Below, in pieces: positions 9,899 to 20,086 of a DNA stretch of 64,000 bases. Location: positions 1 through 64,000 of the forward strand of contig NZ_AUHM01000036.1 of assembly GCF_000423185.1 (NCBI RefSeq), written 5' to 3'. The position numbers were made by a program, and so were the translations under genes. This DNA is from Inquilinus limosus DSM 16000 (GTDB taxonomy: Bacteria; Pseudomonadota; Alphaproteobacteria; DSM-16000; Inquilinaceae). How positions within the stretch are numbered: the stretch's first letter is position 1; every line of letters begins with the position of its first letter. The notes below the pieces were generated by a model. It was not told where the DNA came from and did no database searches. It saw only the letters and a list, made by a program, of their open reading frames with translations.

Positions 9899-11191
9899 AT
9901 GGCCGGATCGGGCTACCGCAAGGACCGCATCGGCAACCACAAGCTGCACCCCGAGACGCTGATGCTCGGCTACGGCTACGACCCTGCCCTCTCCGAGGGC
10001 GCGGTCAAGCAGCCGGTGTTCCTGACCTCGACCTTCGTCTTCAAATCGGCCGAGGAGGGGCGCGACTTCTTCGACTACACCGCCGGCCGGCGCGAGCCGA
10101 AACCGGGCGCCGACGCCGGCCTCGTCTATTCCCGCTTCAACCACCCGAACAGCGAGATCGTCGAGGACCGCCTGGCGATCTTCGAGGGGGCGGAGGCCGC
10201 CGGCATCTTCTCCAGCGGCATGTCGGCGATCGCGACGACGCTGCTGGCCTTCGCCCGGCCGGGCGACGTGATCCTGCACAGCCAGCCGCTCTACGGCGGC
10301 ACCGAGACGCTGGTGGCCCGCACCCTGACGCCGTTCCAGATCGGCGCGGTCGGCTTCGCCGACGGGGTCGACGGCGCCGTGGTCCGCAAGGCGGCGGAGG
10401 AGGCGATGGCGAAGGGCCGGGTCTCGGTGATCCTGGTCGAGACGCCGTCGAACCCGCTCAACACCCTGGTCGATCTCGAGCTGGTGCGCGCCGTCGCCGA
10501 CGAGATCGGGGCGAAGCAGGGCCACATCCCGGTGGTGGTCTGCGACAACACCCTGCTGGGTCCGATCTTCCAGAAGCCGATCCGGCACGGCACCGACATC
10601 GTGGTCTATTCCCTGACCAAATATGTCGGCGGCCACAGCGACCTCGTGGCCGGCGCGGTCTTGGGGCGGCGCGACCAGATCCGGCAGGTCAAGCTGCTGC
10701 GCGGCGCCATCGGCACCCAGCTCGACCCGCATTCGGCCTGGATGATCGCGCGGTCGCTGGAGACGCTGTCGCTGCGCATGACCGCCGCCTGCCGCAACGC
10801 CGAGGCCGTGACCCGGTTCCTGGCCGAGCACCCGCAGGTCGCCCGCGTCTACTACCCGACGCTGGCGCCCGAAGGCAGCCCCGAGCGCGCGGTGTTCGAC
10901 CGGCAATGCACCGGCGCCGGCACCACCTTCTCCTTCGACATCGAGGGCGGCGAGGCCGAGGCCTTCCGCTTCCTCAACGCGTTGCGGATCTTCAAGCTCG
11001 CGGTCAGCCTCGGCGGCACCGAATCCCTGATCTGCCACCCGGCGACCACGGTGCATTCCGGCGTGCCGAAGGAGACGCGGGAGCGGATCGGCATCTCCGA
11101 CGCCACCATCCGCGCCTCGGTCGGCATCGAGCATGTCGAGGACCTGATCGCCGACCTGACCCAGGCGCTGGCCGCGGCCGGCGAGGGATAG
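9899..11191 (+). CDS. Cystathionine gamma-synthase/methionine gamma-lyase family PLP enzyme
   Basis: 430 residues of the Cys/Met metabolism PLP family. The Schiff-base lysine is K241 in [11 protein letters not shown]. Other family marks are [17 protein letters not shown] (substrate/PLP contacts from the partner subunit), [29 protein letters not shown] (PLP aspartate) and a late [13 protein letters not shown]. The exact reaction (gamma-lyase, gamma-synthase or O-acetylhomoserine sulfhydrylase) cannot be fixed from sequence. A good AGGAGAA site lies before the ATG. It stands alone 50 bp after cydB and could be read from the same transcript. Confidence 0.88.
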   Translation: MAGSGYRKDRIGNHKLHPETLMLGYGYDPALSEGAVKQPVFLTSTFVFKSAEEGRDFFDYTAGRREPKPGADAGLVYSRFNHPNSEIVEDRLAIFEGAEAAGIFSSGMSAIATTLLAFARPGDVILHSQPLYGGTETLVARTLTPFQIGAVGFADGVDGAVVRKAAEEAMAKGRVSVILVETPSNPLNTLVDLELVRAVADEIGAKQGHIPVVVCDNTLLGPIFQKPIRHGTDIVVYSLTKYVGGHSDLVAGAVLGRRDQIRQVKLLRGAIGTQLDPHSAWMIARSLETLSLRMTAACRNAEAVTRFLAEHPQVARVYYPTLAPEGSPERAVFDRQCTGAGTTFSFDIEGGEAEAFRFLNALRIFKLAVSLGGTESLICHPATTVHSGVPKETRERIGISDATIRASVGIEHVEDLIADLTQALAAAGEG

Positions 11192-11218
11192 GCGCGACGT
11201 GCCGCCTGTTCGGGGCCG

Positions 11219-11794
11219 TTACCCGGCCGGGACCGGGTCGTCCTCGAACAGGCCGGTCGGCAGCCCGTCGATGCTGCGGGTGTTCTTCTGCCGGCGATAG
11301 GCCTCCAGCCCTTCCTGCGCTTCCTTCGCCTCGGCCCAGCGCGCCAGGGTCGGCCGTTCGCCGACATGGTCGAACAGCGGCACGCCGAAGCCGCAGGAGG
11401 TCTGCACCAGGTCGATGTCCAGCCGCACCATCTGCCGGGCGCCGAGCGGCTCCGCATCGCCGAACTCCGCCGCCAGCAGACGGGCATAGTCCGGGCCGCC
11501 GCGGCGTAGCACCCGGCCGGCGCCGTACAGCCGCAGGATCATCGGCGCGCCCTCGAAGGCGCAGAACATCATGGTCAGCCGGCCGGTGGCGCGCAGATGC
11601 GCCGCGGTCTCGTTGCCGCTGCCGGTCAGGTCGAGATAGGCGACCGCGTTCGGCCCCAGCACCCGCAGCATGTCCGTGCCGCGGGGCGAGACATTGACCC
11701 GCCCGGTCGCGGCGGCTGAGGCGGTGAAGAACACCTTCTGGCGCCGGATGAACTCCTGCTGGGCCGGCGTGATGCCCGGGAACTGCTTGGCCAT
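11219..11794 (-). CDS. Pyridoxamine 5'-phosphate oxidase-like FMN-binding split-barrel protein
   Basis: 191 residues. The N-terminal half fits the FMN split barrel: QKVFFTASAAATGRVNVSPRG, then VAYLDLTGSGNETAAHLRATG and RLTMMFCAFEG. The C-terminal half has VQTSCGFGVPLFDHVGERPTL, typical of the larger relatives of this fold. It lies 24 bp downstream of fabI on the same strand and may be read through from the fab operon. Likely a flavin- or F420-dependent redox protein of unknown substrate. It is not PdxH itself, because the PdxH C-terminal domain is absent. Confidence 0.8.
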   Translation of the reverse strand: MAKQFPGITPAQQEFIRRQKVFFTASAAATGRVNVSPRGTDMLRVLGPNAVAYLDLTGSGNETAAHLRATGRLTMMFCAFEGAPMILRLYGAGRVLRRGGPDYARLLAAEFGDAEPLGARQMVRLDIDLVQTSCGFGVPLFDHVGERPTLARWAEAKEAQEGLEAYRRQKNTRSIDGLPTGLFEDDPVPAG

Positions 11795-11818
11795 GGCTCC
11801 TCCTGCCGCGGGCGGAGG

Positions 11819-12652
11819 CTACGCCTCGGCGGCCTCGCTGTTGCGCGGCGCCGGCGGCATGCCGATGGCGTGATAGCCGGCGTCGACGTGATGCACCTCG
11901 CCGGTGACGCCGGTCGACAGCGGCCCGAGGAGGTAGAGGGCGGCGCCGCCGACCTCGTCCAGGGTGACATTCTTGCGCAGCGGGCTGTTCTGCTGGTTGA
12001 AGCGGAACACGTAGCGCGCGTCGCCGATGGCGCTGCCGGCCAGGGTGCGCATCGGCCCGGCCGAGATGGCGTTGACCCGGACCGCCTGCGGACCCAGATC
12101 GGCCGCCAGGTAGCGGACGCTGGCCTCCAGCGCCGCCTTGGCCACGCCCATGACGTTGTAGTTCGGCATCACCCGCTCGGCCCCGAGATAGGTCAGGGTC
12201 AGGAGGCTGCCGCCGTTCGGCATGATCGCCGCCGCCCGCTTCGCCAGCGCGGTGAAGCTGTAGCAGCTGATCCGCATGGTGCGGCTGAAGTTCTCGGCCG
12301 TGGTGTCGAGGTAGCGGCCCTTCAGCTCTTCCTTGTCGGAATAGGCGATGGCATGGACCAGGAAGTCGATCGACCCCCATTCCGCGCCCAGCCGGTCGAA
12401 CAGGGCGTTGATCGTGTCCTCGTCCTCGACGTCGCAGGGCGCGAGGAAGCTGGAGCCGATCGACTGGATCAGCGGCTCGACCCGCTTGCGGAAGGCGTCG
12501 CCCTGGTAGGTGAAGGCCAGCTCGGCCCCCTCGCGCGCCAGGACCGAGGCGATGCCCCAGGCAATCGAATGGTTGTTGGCGACGCCCATGATCAGGCCGC
12601 GCTTGCCGGCCATCAGGCCGGTGCCGCGGCCCTCGGTGGTCGTTGTGGTCAT
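11819..12652 (-). CDS. fabI: Enoyl-[acyl-carrier-protein] reductase (NADH)
   Basis: 277-residue short-chain reductase for the last step of each fatty acid elongation cycle, and the triclosan-type target. NAD motif [13 protein letters not shown] is at 23-35. Catalytic residues are Y155 (TYLGAE), Y165 and K172 (YNVMGVAK), the Y-X6-K spacing of FabI. The C-terminus [15 protein letters not shown] strand ([11 protein letters not shown]) is normal. The extra proline-rich tail ([12 protein letters not shown]) varies in the family. The start overlaps the fabB stop by ATGA, indicating coupled translation. Confidence 0.96.
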   Translation of the reverse strand: MTTTTTEGRGTGLMAGKRGLIMGVANNHSIAWGIASVLAREGAELAFTYQGDAFRKRVEPLIQSIGSSFLAPCDVEDEDTINALFDRLGAEWGSIDFLVHAIAYSDKEELKGRYLDTTAENFSRTMRISCYSFTALAKRAAAIMPNGGSLLTLTYLGAERVMPNYNVMGVAKAALEASVRYLAADLGPQAVRVNAISAGPMRTLAGSAIGDARYVFRFNQQNSPLRKNVTLDEVGGAALYLLGPLSTGVTGEVHHVDAGYHAIGMPPAPRNSEAAEA

Positions 12653-13866
12653 GCAGCGTACCGCTTGAAGACGAGCGTCGCGTTGGTGCCGCCGAAGCCG
12701 AAGCTGTTGGAGAGCACGCAGTTCAGCCCGGCGTTGTCGATCCGCTCGCGCACGATCGGGAAGCCCTCGGCCGCGGGGTCGAGGTTCTCGATATTGGCGC
12801 TGGCGGCGATGAAGTCGTGCTTCAGCATCAGCAGGGAATAGATCGCCTCGTGCACCCCGGCCGCGCCGAGCGAATGGCCGGACAGCGACTTGGTCGAGTT
12901 GATCTTCGGGACGCGGTCGCCGAACACCTCGCGGATCGCACCCAGCTCGGTGACGTCGCCGACCGGGGTCGAGGTGCCGTGGGCGTTGATGTAGTCGACC
13001 GGCCCGTCGACCGTGGCCAGCGCCTGGCGCATGCAGCGCACCGCGCCTTCGCCCGACGGCGCGACCATGTCGTAGCCGTCCGAGGTGGCGCCGTAGCCGA
13101 CCAGCTCGGCATAGATCTTGGCGCCGCGCGCCTTCGCGTGCTCCAGCTCCTCCAGCACCAGCGTGCCGCCGCCGCCGGCGATGACGAAGCCGTCGCGGTC
13201 GCGGTCATAGGCGCGGCTGGCCTTCTCCGGCGTGTCGTTGAAGCGCGAGGAGAAGGCGCCCATCGAATCGAACAGCACCGACAGGGTCCAGTGCAGCTCC
13301 TCGCCGCCGCCGGCGAAGACGATGTCCTGCTTGCCCCACTGGATCAGCTCGGCGCCGTTGCCGATGCAATGCGCCGAGGTCGAGCAGGCGGAGGAGATCG
13401 AATAGTTGACGCCCTTGATCTTGAACGGCGTCGCCAGAGTCGCCGAGTTGGTCGACGACATGCAGCGCGGCACCATGTAGGGGCCGATCCGCTTCGGCCC
13501 CTTGGTGCGGGTGATGTCCACCGCCTCGACCTGGTTCGAGGTCGACGGCCCGCCGGAGCCCATGATCAACCCGGTGCGCTCGTTCGAGACGTCGCTCTCC
13601 TCCAGGCCGGCATCGGCGATGGCCTGGGTCATGGCGATGTGGTTGTAGGCGGCGCCGGGCCCCATGAAGCGCAGGATGCGGCGGTCGACATGGTCGGCGG
13701 GGTCCAGCTTCACCGTGCCGTGGACATGGCAGCGGAAGCCCAGCTCCTTGTATTCCGGCGCCGCGACGATGCCGGAACGGCCCTCGCGCAGGCTGGCCGT
13801 GACCTCGTCCTGGTTGTTGCCGATGCTCGACACGATGCCGAGTCCGGTGACGACGACGCGTCGCAT
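12649..13866 (-). CDS. fabB: 3-oxoacyl-ACP synthase I
   Basis: 405-residue condensing enzyme that elongates the cis-3-decenoyl-ACP made by FabA, so it sets unsaturated fatty acid output. The catalytic triad is complete: C161 (SACSTSAHC), H296 ([11 protein letters not shown]) and H331 ([11 protein letters not shown]). [11 protein letters not shown] near the C-terminus is the glycine-rich loop. Length and motifs match FabB rather than FabF, and its position between fabA and fabI supports this. It lies 19 bp after fabA. Confidence 0.95.
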   Translation of the reverse strand: MRRVVVTGLGIVSSIGNNQDEVTASLREGRSGIVAAPEYKELGFRCHVHGTVKLDPADHVDRRILRFMGPGAAYNHIAMTQAIADAGLEESDVSNERTGLIMGSGGPSTSNQVEAVDITRTKGPKRIGPYMVPRCMSSTNSATLATPFKIKGVNYSISSACSTSAHCIGNGAELIQWGKQDIVFAGGGEELHWTLSVLFDSMGAFSSRFNDTPEKASRAYDRDRDGFVIAGGGGTLVLEELEHAKARGAKIYAELVGYGATSDGYDMVAPSGEGAVRCMRQALATVDGPVDYINAHGTSTPVGDVTELGAIREVFGDRVPKINSTKSLSGHSLGAAGVHEAIYSLLMLKHDFIAASANIENLDPAAEGFPIVRERIDNAGLNCVLSNSFGFGGTNATLVFKRYAA

Positions 13867-13885
13867 GGTGGTTCTCCGCGGTTCG

Positions 13886-14422
13886 TCAGAACGCTTCGGT
13901 CGACGTGAACAGGCCGACCCTCAGATCCTTGGCCTCGAAGATGATCTTGCCGTCGACGGCGACGGTGCCGTCGGCGATGCCCAGCACCAGCTTGCGGTTG
14001 ATCACCCGCTTCAGGTCCAGGCGGTAGGTCACGAGCCTGGCGTCGGGCAGCACCTGGCCGGTGAACTTCACCTCGCCGGTCGACAGCGCCCGGCCTTTGC
14101 CCGGTGCGCCGGTCCAGCCGAGATAGAAGCCCAGCAGCTGCCACAGCGCGTCGAGGCCGAGGCAGCCGGGCATCACCGGGTCGGATTCGAAATGGCAGGC
14201 GAAGAACCACAGGTCCGGGCGGATGTCGAACTCGGCCACGGCCTCGCCCTTGCCATGGGCGCCGCCGTTGTCGTTGATGGTGGTGATCCGGTCCATCATC
14301 AGCATGGGCGGCAGCGGCAGCCGGGCATTCCCGGGCCCGAACAGCTCGCCATGCGCGCAGGACAGCAGGTCTTCGTAGGTGTAGCTGGATTTACCGGTCA
14401 CGGCCGCGTTGGCGCCTTCCAT
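13886..14422 (-). CDS. fabA: 3-hydroxydecanoyl-ACP dehydratase/isomerase
   Basis: 178 residues, a single hot-dog fold. It dehydrates 3-hydroxydecanoyl-ACP and isomerises trans-2 to cis-3, opening the anaerobic unsaturated fatty acid route. Active-site H77 ([16 protein letters not shown]) and D91 (LGLDALWQ) are present. I use the ATG at 14422 ([20 protein letters not shown]) because homologues start here. The frame is open upstream without family similarity. First gene of the fabA-fabB-fabI operon. The promoter should lie between 14423 and 14614, shared with a divergent TPR gene. Confidence 0.95.
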   Translation of the reverse strand: MEGANAAVTGKSSYTYEDLLSCAHGELFGPGNARLPLPPMLMMDRITTINDNGGAHGKGEAVAEFDIRPDLWFFACHFESDPVMPGCLGLDALWQLLGFYLGWTGAPGKGRALSTGEVKFTGQVLPDARLVTYRLDLKRVINRKLVLGIADGTVAVDGKIIFEAKDLRVGLFTSTEAF

Positions 14423-14501
14423 GGTCTCTCCGACGCGCGCGACTGTAGCGTTTTTTCGTGGGGGCACAAGCCGCGAGTCGGGCCGTGGCGACGGCTCTTT
14501 A

Positions 14502-14520
14502 GAGGTAGATTGAGGTAGAT
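14502..14520. repeat. Tandem 9/10-bp repeat in the fabA/TPR divergent promoter region
   Basis: GAGGTAGAT occurs twice, at 14502-14510 and 14512-14520, one base apart. It lies about 80 bp upstream of fabA and about 95 bp upstream of the TPR gene. It could be a regulator binding site, but no known regulator motif is recognised. Confidence 0.4.
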
Positions 14521-14614
14521 GGGCCCAATGGTCGCGCCGAACAGGCATTGCCTGGGGCCGCCCGGCACCCTAGCTTCGGGGGATCACGGCACCTTTCGGC
14601 GGAATTGGACGCGC

Positions 14615-16312
14615 ATGACCGTCTGGCGGACGACCCTTCTGGCCTCCTGTGTCGCGGCGACGGCCCTGCTGCCGCCGGCCGCCGAGGCCGCCACCGACCC
14701 GCGCACGGTCTCCGGCGCCTATCTCGCCGGCGCCCACGCGCTGGCCAGCCGCGACCTCTCCTCCGCCGGCCGCTTCTTCAGCCAGGTGCTGGCCGCGGAT
14801 CCGGACAACCTGGCCCTGCTGCGGCGCAGCTTCACCCTGACCCTGGCCGGCGGCGACGTCGAAGGCGCCGCCAGGCTGGCCCAGCGCCTGGACACCGCCG
14901 ACACGGCCGACCAGCTGGTCCGCATCACCCTGGTCCTGCACGACGCCAAGGCCGGCAAGTGGCGCGAGGCCCTGACCCGCCTCAAGGCGATGGAGGCGGC
15001 GGGCACCGCCAAGACGGTCACGCCGATCATCGCCGCCTGGCTCAGGGTCGGCGCCGGGGACGGCAAGGCGGCGCTGTCCAGCCTCGACCCGCTGCTGCAG
15101 CCGCCGCGGCCGGACGCGCTGGCGGTGATCCAGAAGGCCCTGCTGCTCGATTATCTCGGCGACCTCGACGGCGCGCAGAAGTCCTATGAGGCGCTGGGCG
15201 AGATGGGCGGCACCGTGCGCCTGGTCGAAGGGCTGGCCGGCGTCTATCAGCGCCAGGGCCAGCGCGACAAGGCGCGCCAGGTCTACCGCGCCTTCGCCGA
15301 CCAGAACGGCGACAACCTGCTGCTGGAGCCGGCGATCCAGCGCCTGGACAAGGGCGAGCGGCCGCAGCCGATCATCGGCAGCCCGGCCGATGGGCTGGCC
15401 GAGGCCCTGTTCTACATCGCCAGCGCCGTCAGCCAGGACCGCGATGCCGAGGGCGGCGACACCGCCTTGATCTATATCCGCCTCGCCCTCTATCTCCGGC
15501 CCTCCTTCCCGGTGGCGCAGATCCTGCTGGGCGATGTGCTGGCCGGGCAGGACCAGTACCGGAACGCGATCGCCGCCTATGAAACGCTGCCGGACAACAC
15601 CCCGGCCGGCTGGATGGCGCGGCTGCGCGAGACCCTGGCCTATGAGGGGCTGGAGGAGTTCGACAAGGGCATCGCCCTCGCCTCCGACCTGGTGTCGGAA
15701 CGGCCGGACAGTCCGGCCGGCTATCTCCGGCTCGGCGACCTGTACCGGGCGAAGCAGGATTTCGCCTCCGCCGTCGTCGCCTATGACGACGCGGCGCGCC
15801 GGCAGAAGCGGCTGGAGGAGGTGGACTGGACCTTCCTCTACCGCCGCGGCATCGCGCTCGAGCGCAGCGGCCGCTTCGACCGGGCGGAACAGGATCTGCG
15901 CCGCGCCATCGGGCTGAACCCGGAGCACGCGAACCTCCTGAACTATCTCGGCTACTCGCTGCTCGACCGCGGCAAGAACCTGAAGGAGGCGGAGGAGCTG
16001 ATCCGCAAGGCGGTCGAGCTGTCGCCGAACGACGGCTACATCATCGACAGCCTGGGCTGGGTCTATTACCGCACCAACCAAATGGACAAGGCGGTGGAGA
16101 CGCTGGAGAAGGCGATCTCGCTGAAGCCCGAGGACCCGACCATCAACGACCATCTCGGCGACGCCTATTGGCGGGTCGGCCGCAAGCTGGAGGCGCGCTA
16201 CCAGTGGGAGGCGGCGCTGCGCACCACCGAGGGCGACCCGCCGAAGGACAAGATCGAGGCCAAGCTGGCCAACGGCCTGCCGGACACTCCGACGCCCGTG
16301 ACCTCGAACTGA
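14615..16312 (+). CDS. Secreted tetratricopeptide-repeat protein
   Basis: 565 residues with a signal peptide (MTVWRTTLLASCVAATALLP...AEAA). Most of the rest is helical TPR repeats, from LAGAHALASRDLSSAGRFFSQ to the strongly canonical C-terminal ones (LNPEHANLLNYLGYSLLDRG, ELSPNDGYIIDSLGWVYYRT, LKPEDPTINDHLGDAYWRVG). This pattern is common in periplasmic or outer-membrane-associated scaffold proteins of alphaproteobacteria that neighbour ispE. The ATG at 14615 is chosen because it opens the signal peptide. The stop is 2 bp before the ispE start, so the two form an operon. Confidence 0.88.
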   Translation: MTVWRTTLLASCVAATALLPPAAEAATDPRTVSGAYLAGAHALASRDLSSAGRFFSQVLAADPDNLALLRRSFTLTLAGGDVEGAARLAQRLDTADTADQLVRITLVLHDAKAGKWREALTRLKAMEAAGTAKTVTPIIAAWLRVGAGDGKAALSSLDPLLQPPRPDALAVIQKALLLDYLGDLDGAQKSYEALGEMGGTVRLVEGLAGVYQRQGQRDKARQVYRAFADQNGDNLLLEPAIQRLDKGERPQPIIGSPADGLAEALFYIASAVSQDRDAEGGDTALIYIRLALYLRPSFPVAQILLGDVLAGQDQYRNAIAAYETLPDNTPAGWMARLRETLAYEGLEEFDKGIALASDLVSERPDSPAGYLRLGDLYRAKQDFASAVVAYDDAARRQKRLEEVDWTFLYRRGIALERSGRFDRAEQDLRRAIGLNPEHANLLNYLGYSLLDRGKNLKEAEELIRKAVELSPNDGYIIDSLGWVYYRTNQMDKAVETLEKAISLKPEDPTINDHLGDAYWRVGRKLEARYQWEAALRTTEGDPPKDKIEAKLANGLPDTPTPVTSN

Positions 16313-16314
16313 TC

Positions 16315-17178
16315 GTGACGAAACCCGGCAAGATCTGGTCCGGCACCGCGCCGGCCAAGGTCAATCTCTACCTCCACGTCGTCGGCCGGCGGGACGACGG
16401 CTACCACCTGCTCGACAGCCTTGTCGTCTTCGCCGATGTCGGCGATGCGCTGACCCTGGAGGTGGCGGACGCACCCCGCCTCTCCGTCACCGGCCCCTTC
16501 GCCGGCGCGATCCCGCCGGGCGACGACAATCTGGCGCTGCGCGCGGTCCGGCGCCTGGCGGCGGCGGTCGGGCGGCCGGACGGCATCGCCGTCACCCTCG
16601 ACAAGCGGCTGCCGGTGGCGGCCGGGATCGGCGGCGGCTCGGCCGACGCCGCGGCGGTGCTGCGCGGCCTCGCCGTGCTCTGGGATCTGGCGCCGGACGA
16701 TCCGCGGCTGACCGAGGTCGCGGCCGGGCTCGGCGCCGATGTCCCGGTCTGCCTCGCCGGCCGCACCGCCTGGCTGGGCGGCGTCGGCGAGCGGCTGGAG
16801 CCGGGGCCGGACCTCGCCGGCATGCCGATCCTGCTGGTCAATCCCGGCGTGCCGCTGTCGACCCCCGACGTGTTCCGGGCCCGGCGCGGCGGCTTCTCGG
16901 CCGAGGCCCGCTTCGCGGAAAGGCGCCCGGATCTCGACCGGCTCTGCGGCCTGCTGGCCGGGCGCGGCAACGACCTGGCCGCGGCGGCCATGGAACTGGC
17001 GCCCGTGGTCGGCGAGGTTCTGGCGGCGCTGGCGGCGCAGCCCGGCTGCCGCCTGGCCCGGATGTCGGGCAGCGGCGCCACCTGCTTCGGCCTGTTCGAG
17101 ACCCCGGCCGCGGCCAAGGCGGCGGAGGCGGCGCTGGCCGGGCGCGGCTGGTGGGCCGCGGCCGCGGCGCTGCTGTAA
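16315..17178 (+). CDS. ispE: 4-diphosphocytidyl-2-C-methyl-D-erythritol kinase
   Basis: 287 residues, GHMP kinase fold. It phosphorylates CDP-methylerythritol in the MEP isoprenoid pathway. The N-terminus has the substrate motif APAKVNLYLHVVGRRDDGYH. The ATP loop PVAAGIGGGSADAAA lies around 98-112, and the third GHMP motif is RMSGSGATCFGLF near the C-terminus. It starts with GTG at 16315, 2 bp after the TPR stop (TGATCGTG), so it probably depends on translational coupling. Confidence 0.95.
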   Translation: MTKPGKIWSGTAPAKVNLYLHVVGRRDDGYHLLDSLVVFADVGDALTLEVADAPRLSVTGPFAGAIPPGDDNLALRAVRRLAAAVGRPDGIAVTLDKRLPVAAGIGGGSADAAAVLRGLAVLWDLAPDDPRLTEVAAGLGADVPVCLAGRTAWLGGVGERLEPGPDLAGMPILLVNPGVPLSTPDVFRARRGGFSAEARFAERRPDLDRLCGLLAGRGNDLAAAAMELAPVVGEVLAALAAQPGCRLARMSGSGATCFGLFETPAAAKAAEAALAGRGWWAAAAALL

Positions 17179-17308
17179 CCCGCTGCATCCGGCCGCACTG
17201 ATCGGCGCTGGCCGGCCGGGGCCCGTGCTGGTATGAAGCGCGGTCGCGCAGGATCGACCGATCCGCGAGATCGATAGGTGCAGCCCGCCTCGGCGGCGGC
17301 TGCTGGGA

Positions 17309-18940
17309 ATGCGGATGACCGACGCTCTTTCCGCCGCGTCCGCCCGGCCGGGATCCACGGGATCCGGCGGCGGGCTGCGGCTCGGCACCCCCCAGGGGGC
17401 GATGTTCTGGCTGATCCTGCTGGGCGGGCTGCTGCGGCTCGCTTTGGCCTGGGCGCTCGGCTACGGCAACGGCGAATCCTACTACGTCGCGACCGCCCGC
17501 TTCTTCGCCCTCAGCTATTTCGACCAGCCGCCGCTGTTCCTGTGGATCACCCACGCCATGATCGGCCTCGGCGACGCCGAGCTGTGGCTGCGCCTGCCCT
17601 ATGTGCTGATGTTCGGGGTCTCGACCTGGCTGATGTACCGGCTGGGGGCGTACCTCTTCGGCGCCTGGGCCGGGGTCTGGGCGGCGCTGCTGCTGAACCT
17701 GTCGGCCGTGTTCTTCCTCAGCGTCGGCAGCTGGGTGCAGCCGGACGGGCCGCTGTTCCTGTTCCTCCTGGCGGCCGCGTATTGCGTCGCCCGGGTGGTG
17801 GTGCCGGAGCCGGAGACGCTGTCGCCCGGCGCCGCCTGGCGCTGGTGGCTCGGCGCCGGGGTCTGCTTCGGCCTGGCGCTGCTGTCGAAATACCACGCCG
17901 TGCTGATCATGGCGGGGCTGCTGCTGTTCCTGCTGACCACGCCGGGGCGGCGGCGCTGGCTGGCGCATCCGGCGCCCTGGATCGCTGTCGTCATCGCCTT
18001 CGCGATCTTCTCGCCGGTGCTGATCTGGAACGCCGAGAACCAGTGGGTGTCGTTCCTGTTCCAGGGCGGCCGCAGCTCCGGCGGGCGGTTCCGGCTCGAC
18101 TGGCTGGGCCAGAACATCGGCGGCCAGGCGATCTGGCTGCTGCCCTGGGTCTGGGCGCCGATGATCTGGGTCTTCGTCGCCGGGCTGATCCGCGGCCCGA
18201 AGGACCTGCGCGCCTGGTTCCTGGTCAGCCTCGCCATCATCCCGATCGTGCTGTTCACCGCCGTGGCCTCCTGGGCCCGGATCGGCGCCCATTTCCACTG
18301 GCAGGCCCCGGGTTATCTGCTGCTGTTCCCGCTGCTCGGCGCCGCCACGGCGCGGTGGCTCGACGCGGGAGTCGGGACAAGGGTGGGGCGCGCCGCCCGG
18401 ATCTGGCTCAAGGCCTCGGGCATCGCCACCGTGGCGGTGCTGGTGGTGCTGGGCAGCCACGCCGCCACCGGGTGGATGCGCGCGCTGCCGGGGCTGGGCC
18501 CGACCGAGATCTGGGACCCGACGCTGGAAGGGCTGGACTGGACCGATCTGCGCGCGGCGGCGCAGGAGCGCGGCTGGTTCGACCGGCCGGGCCTGTTCGT
18601 GGTCGGCACCCAGTGGCACCAGACCGGCAAGATCGACGTGCAGCTCGGCGACCGGCTGCCGGTGCTGTGCCTGTGCCGCGACCCGCGCAACCTGGCCTTC
18701 GGCTGGAACCAGATGGATTTCGCCGGCCATGACGCGGTGATCATCGGCCAGGACGAGTTCCTGAAGGATTTCGACGATCGCTGGCGGCCCTACTTCGCCT
18801 CGGTCGAGCCGCAGCCGGACATCATCGTCCATCGCGGCGGCCGGGCCGAGCTGACCCTGCACGTCTACACCGCACGCGGCTTCAAGGCGCCGTGGCCGCT
18901 GCCGCTGCCGCCGAACGCGCCCTGGGTGGCGACCAAGTGA
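17309..18940 (+). CDS. Glycosyltransferase family 39/83 membrane protein (ArnT/PMT-like)
   Basis: 543 residues with about ten membrane helices. It belongs to the lipid-linked-sugar glycosyltransferase clan. The first periplasmic loop has the catalytic-type acidic residue in GYGNGESYYVATARFF, followed by SYFDQPPLFLWITH, the usual conserved aspartate/proline block. A soluble C-terminal part (about 420-543) carries WDPTLEGLDWTDLRAA and a Cys pair (LCLCRDPRN). It probably transfers a sugar from polyprenyl phosphate to an envelope glycan or lipid A. The partner gene downstream makes the donor. The alternative ATG at 17315 is possible. Confidence 0.88.
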   Translation: MRMTDALSAASARPGSTGSGGGLRLGTPQGAMFWLILLGGLLRLALAWALGYGNGESYYVATARFFALSYFDQPPLFLWITHAMIGLGDAELWLRLPYVLMFGVSTWLMYRLGAYLFGAWAGVWAALLLNLSAVFFLSVGSWVQPDGPLFLFLLAAAYCVARVVVPEPETLSPGAAWRWWLGAGVCFGLALLSKYHAVLIMAGLLLFLLTTPGRRRWLAHPAPWIAVVIAFAIFSPVLIWNAENQWVSFLFQGGRSSGGRFRLDWLGQNIGGQAIWLLPWVWAPMIWVFVAGLIRGPKDLRAWFLVSLAIIPIVLFTAVASWARIGAHFHWQAPGYLLLFPLLGAATARWLDAGVGTRVGRAARIWLKASGIATVAVLVVLGSHAATGWMRALPGLGPTEIWDPTLEGLDWTDLRAAAQERGWFDRPGLFVVGTQWHQTGKIDVQLGDRLPVLCLCRDPRNLAFGWNQMDFAGHDAVIIGQDEFLKDFDDRWRPYFASVEPQPDIIVHRGGRAELTLHVYTARGFKAPWPLPLPPNAPWVATK

Positions 18941-20055
18941 TGCGCTACGAGCTCGCCGTGGTGGTGCCGACGCTGAACGAGGTCGGCAATGTCGGACGCC
19001 TTGTCGAACTCCTCGACACGGCCCTCGCCGGGATCGCCTGGGAGGTGATCTTCGTCGACGATGATTCGACCGACGGCACGGCCGAGGCGGTCTACCGGAT
19101 CGCCGAGACCCGCGACAATGTCCGCTGCCTGAAGCGGATCGGCCGGCGCGGCCTGTCCTCGGCCACGGTCGAGGGCATGATGGCGACCGGCGCGCCCTAT
19201 CTCGCGGTGATGGACGCCGACCTGCAGCACGACGAGACGCTGCTGCCGAAGATGCTGGAGCGGCTGAAGGCCGACAAGCTCGACATCGTCGTCGCCAGCC
19301 GCTTCCTGCCGGGCAGCGACCTCGGCAGCTTCTCGGAGAAGCGCGAGCGTCTGTCCGGCCTCGGCATCCGCCTCGCCCGCATGGTGGTGCCGCGCGAGCT
19401 GACCGACCCGCTCAGCGGCTTCTTCATGCTGCGCCGGCCGCTGATCGAGGAGGTGGCGGACCGCCTGAACGGGCAGGGTTTCAAGATCCTGCTCGACATC
19501 TTCGCCTCGGCCGGGCGCCCGCTGCGCTTCGCCGAGCTGCCCTTCGTCTTCCGCAGCCGGCTGAGCGGCGAAAGCAAGCTGGACTTCGCCGTCAGCCTGG
19601 AATTCCTGATGCTGATCTTCGACAAGCTGCTGGGCGGCACGATCCCGGCGCGCTTCATCCTGTTCGTCATGGTCGGGCTGTCCGGCGTGGCGGTGCAACT
19701 GGCCCTGGTCGGGCTGTTCCTGCACGCCTTCAACTGGGACTTCTACTGGGCCCAGGCGCTGGCGACCGTGGGGGCGATGACCTCGAACTTCGCCCTCAAC
19801 AACCGCATCACCTACCGCGACAAGCAGCTGCGGGGCCGCGACTTCCTGCGCGGCCTCCTGTCCTTCTACGCCGCCTGCGCCATCGGCGCCGTGATCAACC
19901 TGCAGGTGGCGGAGTTCCTGTTCGAACAGACCGTGCCCTGGGCCCTGGCCAGCTTCCTCGGCGCGGCCCTGTCCTCGGTCTGGAACTTCGGCGTCACCTC
20001 GACCTTCACCTGGAGCAAGCGCCACCGCCCGCGGACCCAGGCGGCGGGGGAGTAG
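18940..20055 (+). CDS. Polyprenyl-phosphate glycosyltransferase (GT2) with C-terminal GtrA domain
   Basis: 371 residues. The N-terminal GT2/DPM1-like catalytic domain has VVPTLNEVGNVGRLVELLD, the nucleotide-sugar motif DDDSTDGT, the metal motif DADLQHDE and SRFLPGSDLG. After residue ~235 comes a four-helix GtrA-like domain (RFILFVMVGLSGVAVQLALV, FALNNRITYRD), thought to move or hold the lipid-linked sugar. It overlaps the upstream glycosyltransferase stop (TGATG). Together they form a donor-synthesis plus transfer pair for envelope glycan decoration. Confidence 0.92.
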   Translation: MRYELAVVVPTLNEVGNVGRLVELLDTALAGIAWEVIFVDDDSTDGTAEAVYRIAETRDNVRCLKRIGRRGLSSATVEGMMATGAPYLAVMDADLQHDETLLPKMLERLKADKLDIVVASRFLPGSDLGSFSEKRERLSGLGIRLARMVVPRELTDPLSGFFMLRRPLIEEVADRLNGQGFKILLDIFASAGRPLRFAELPFVFRSRLSGESKLDFAVSLEFLMLIFDKLLGGTIPARFILFVMVGLSGVAVQLALVGLFLHAFNWDFYWAQALATVGAMTSNFALNNRITYRDKQLRGRDFLRGLLSFYAACAIGAVINLQVAEFLFEQTVPWALASFLGAALSSVWNFGVTSTFTWSKRHRPRTQAAGE

Positions 20056-20086
20056 GGTGCCAGGTCCATCCCGGCCGGCGGTCGGG

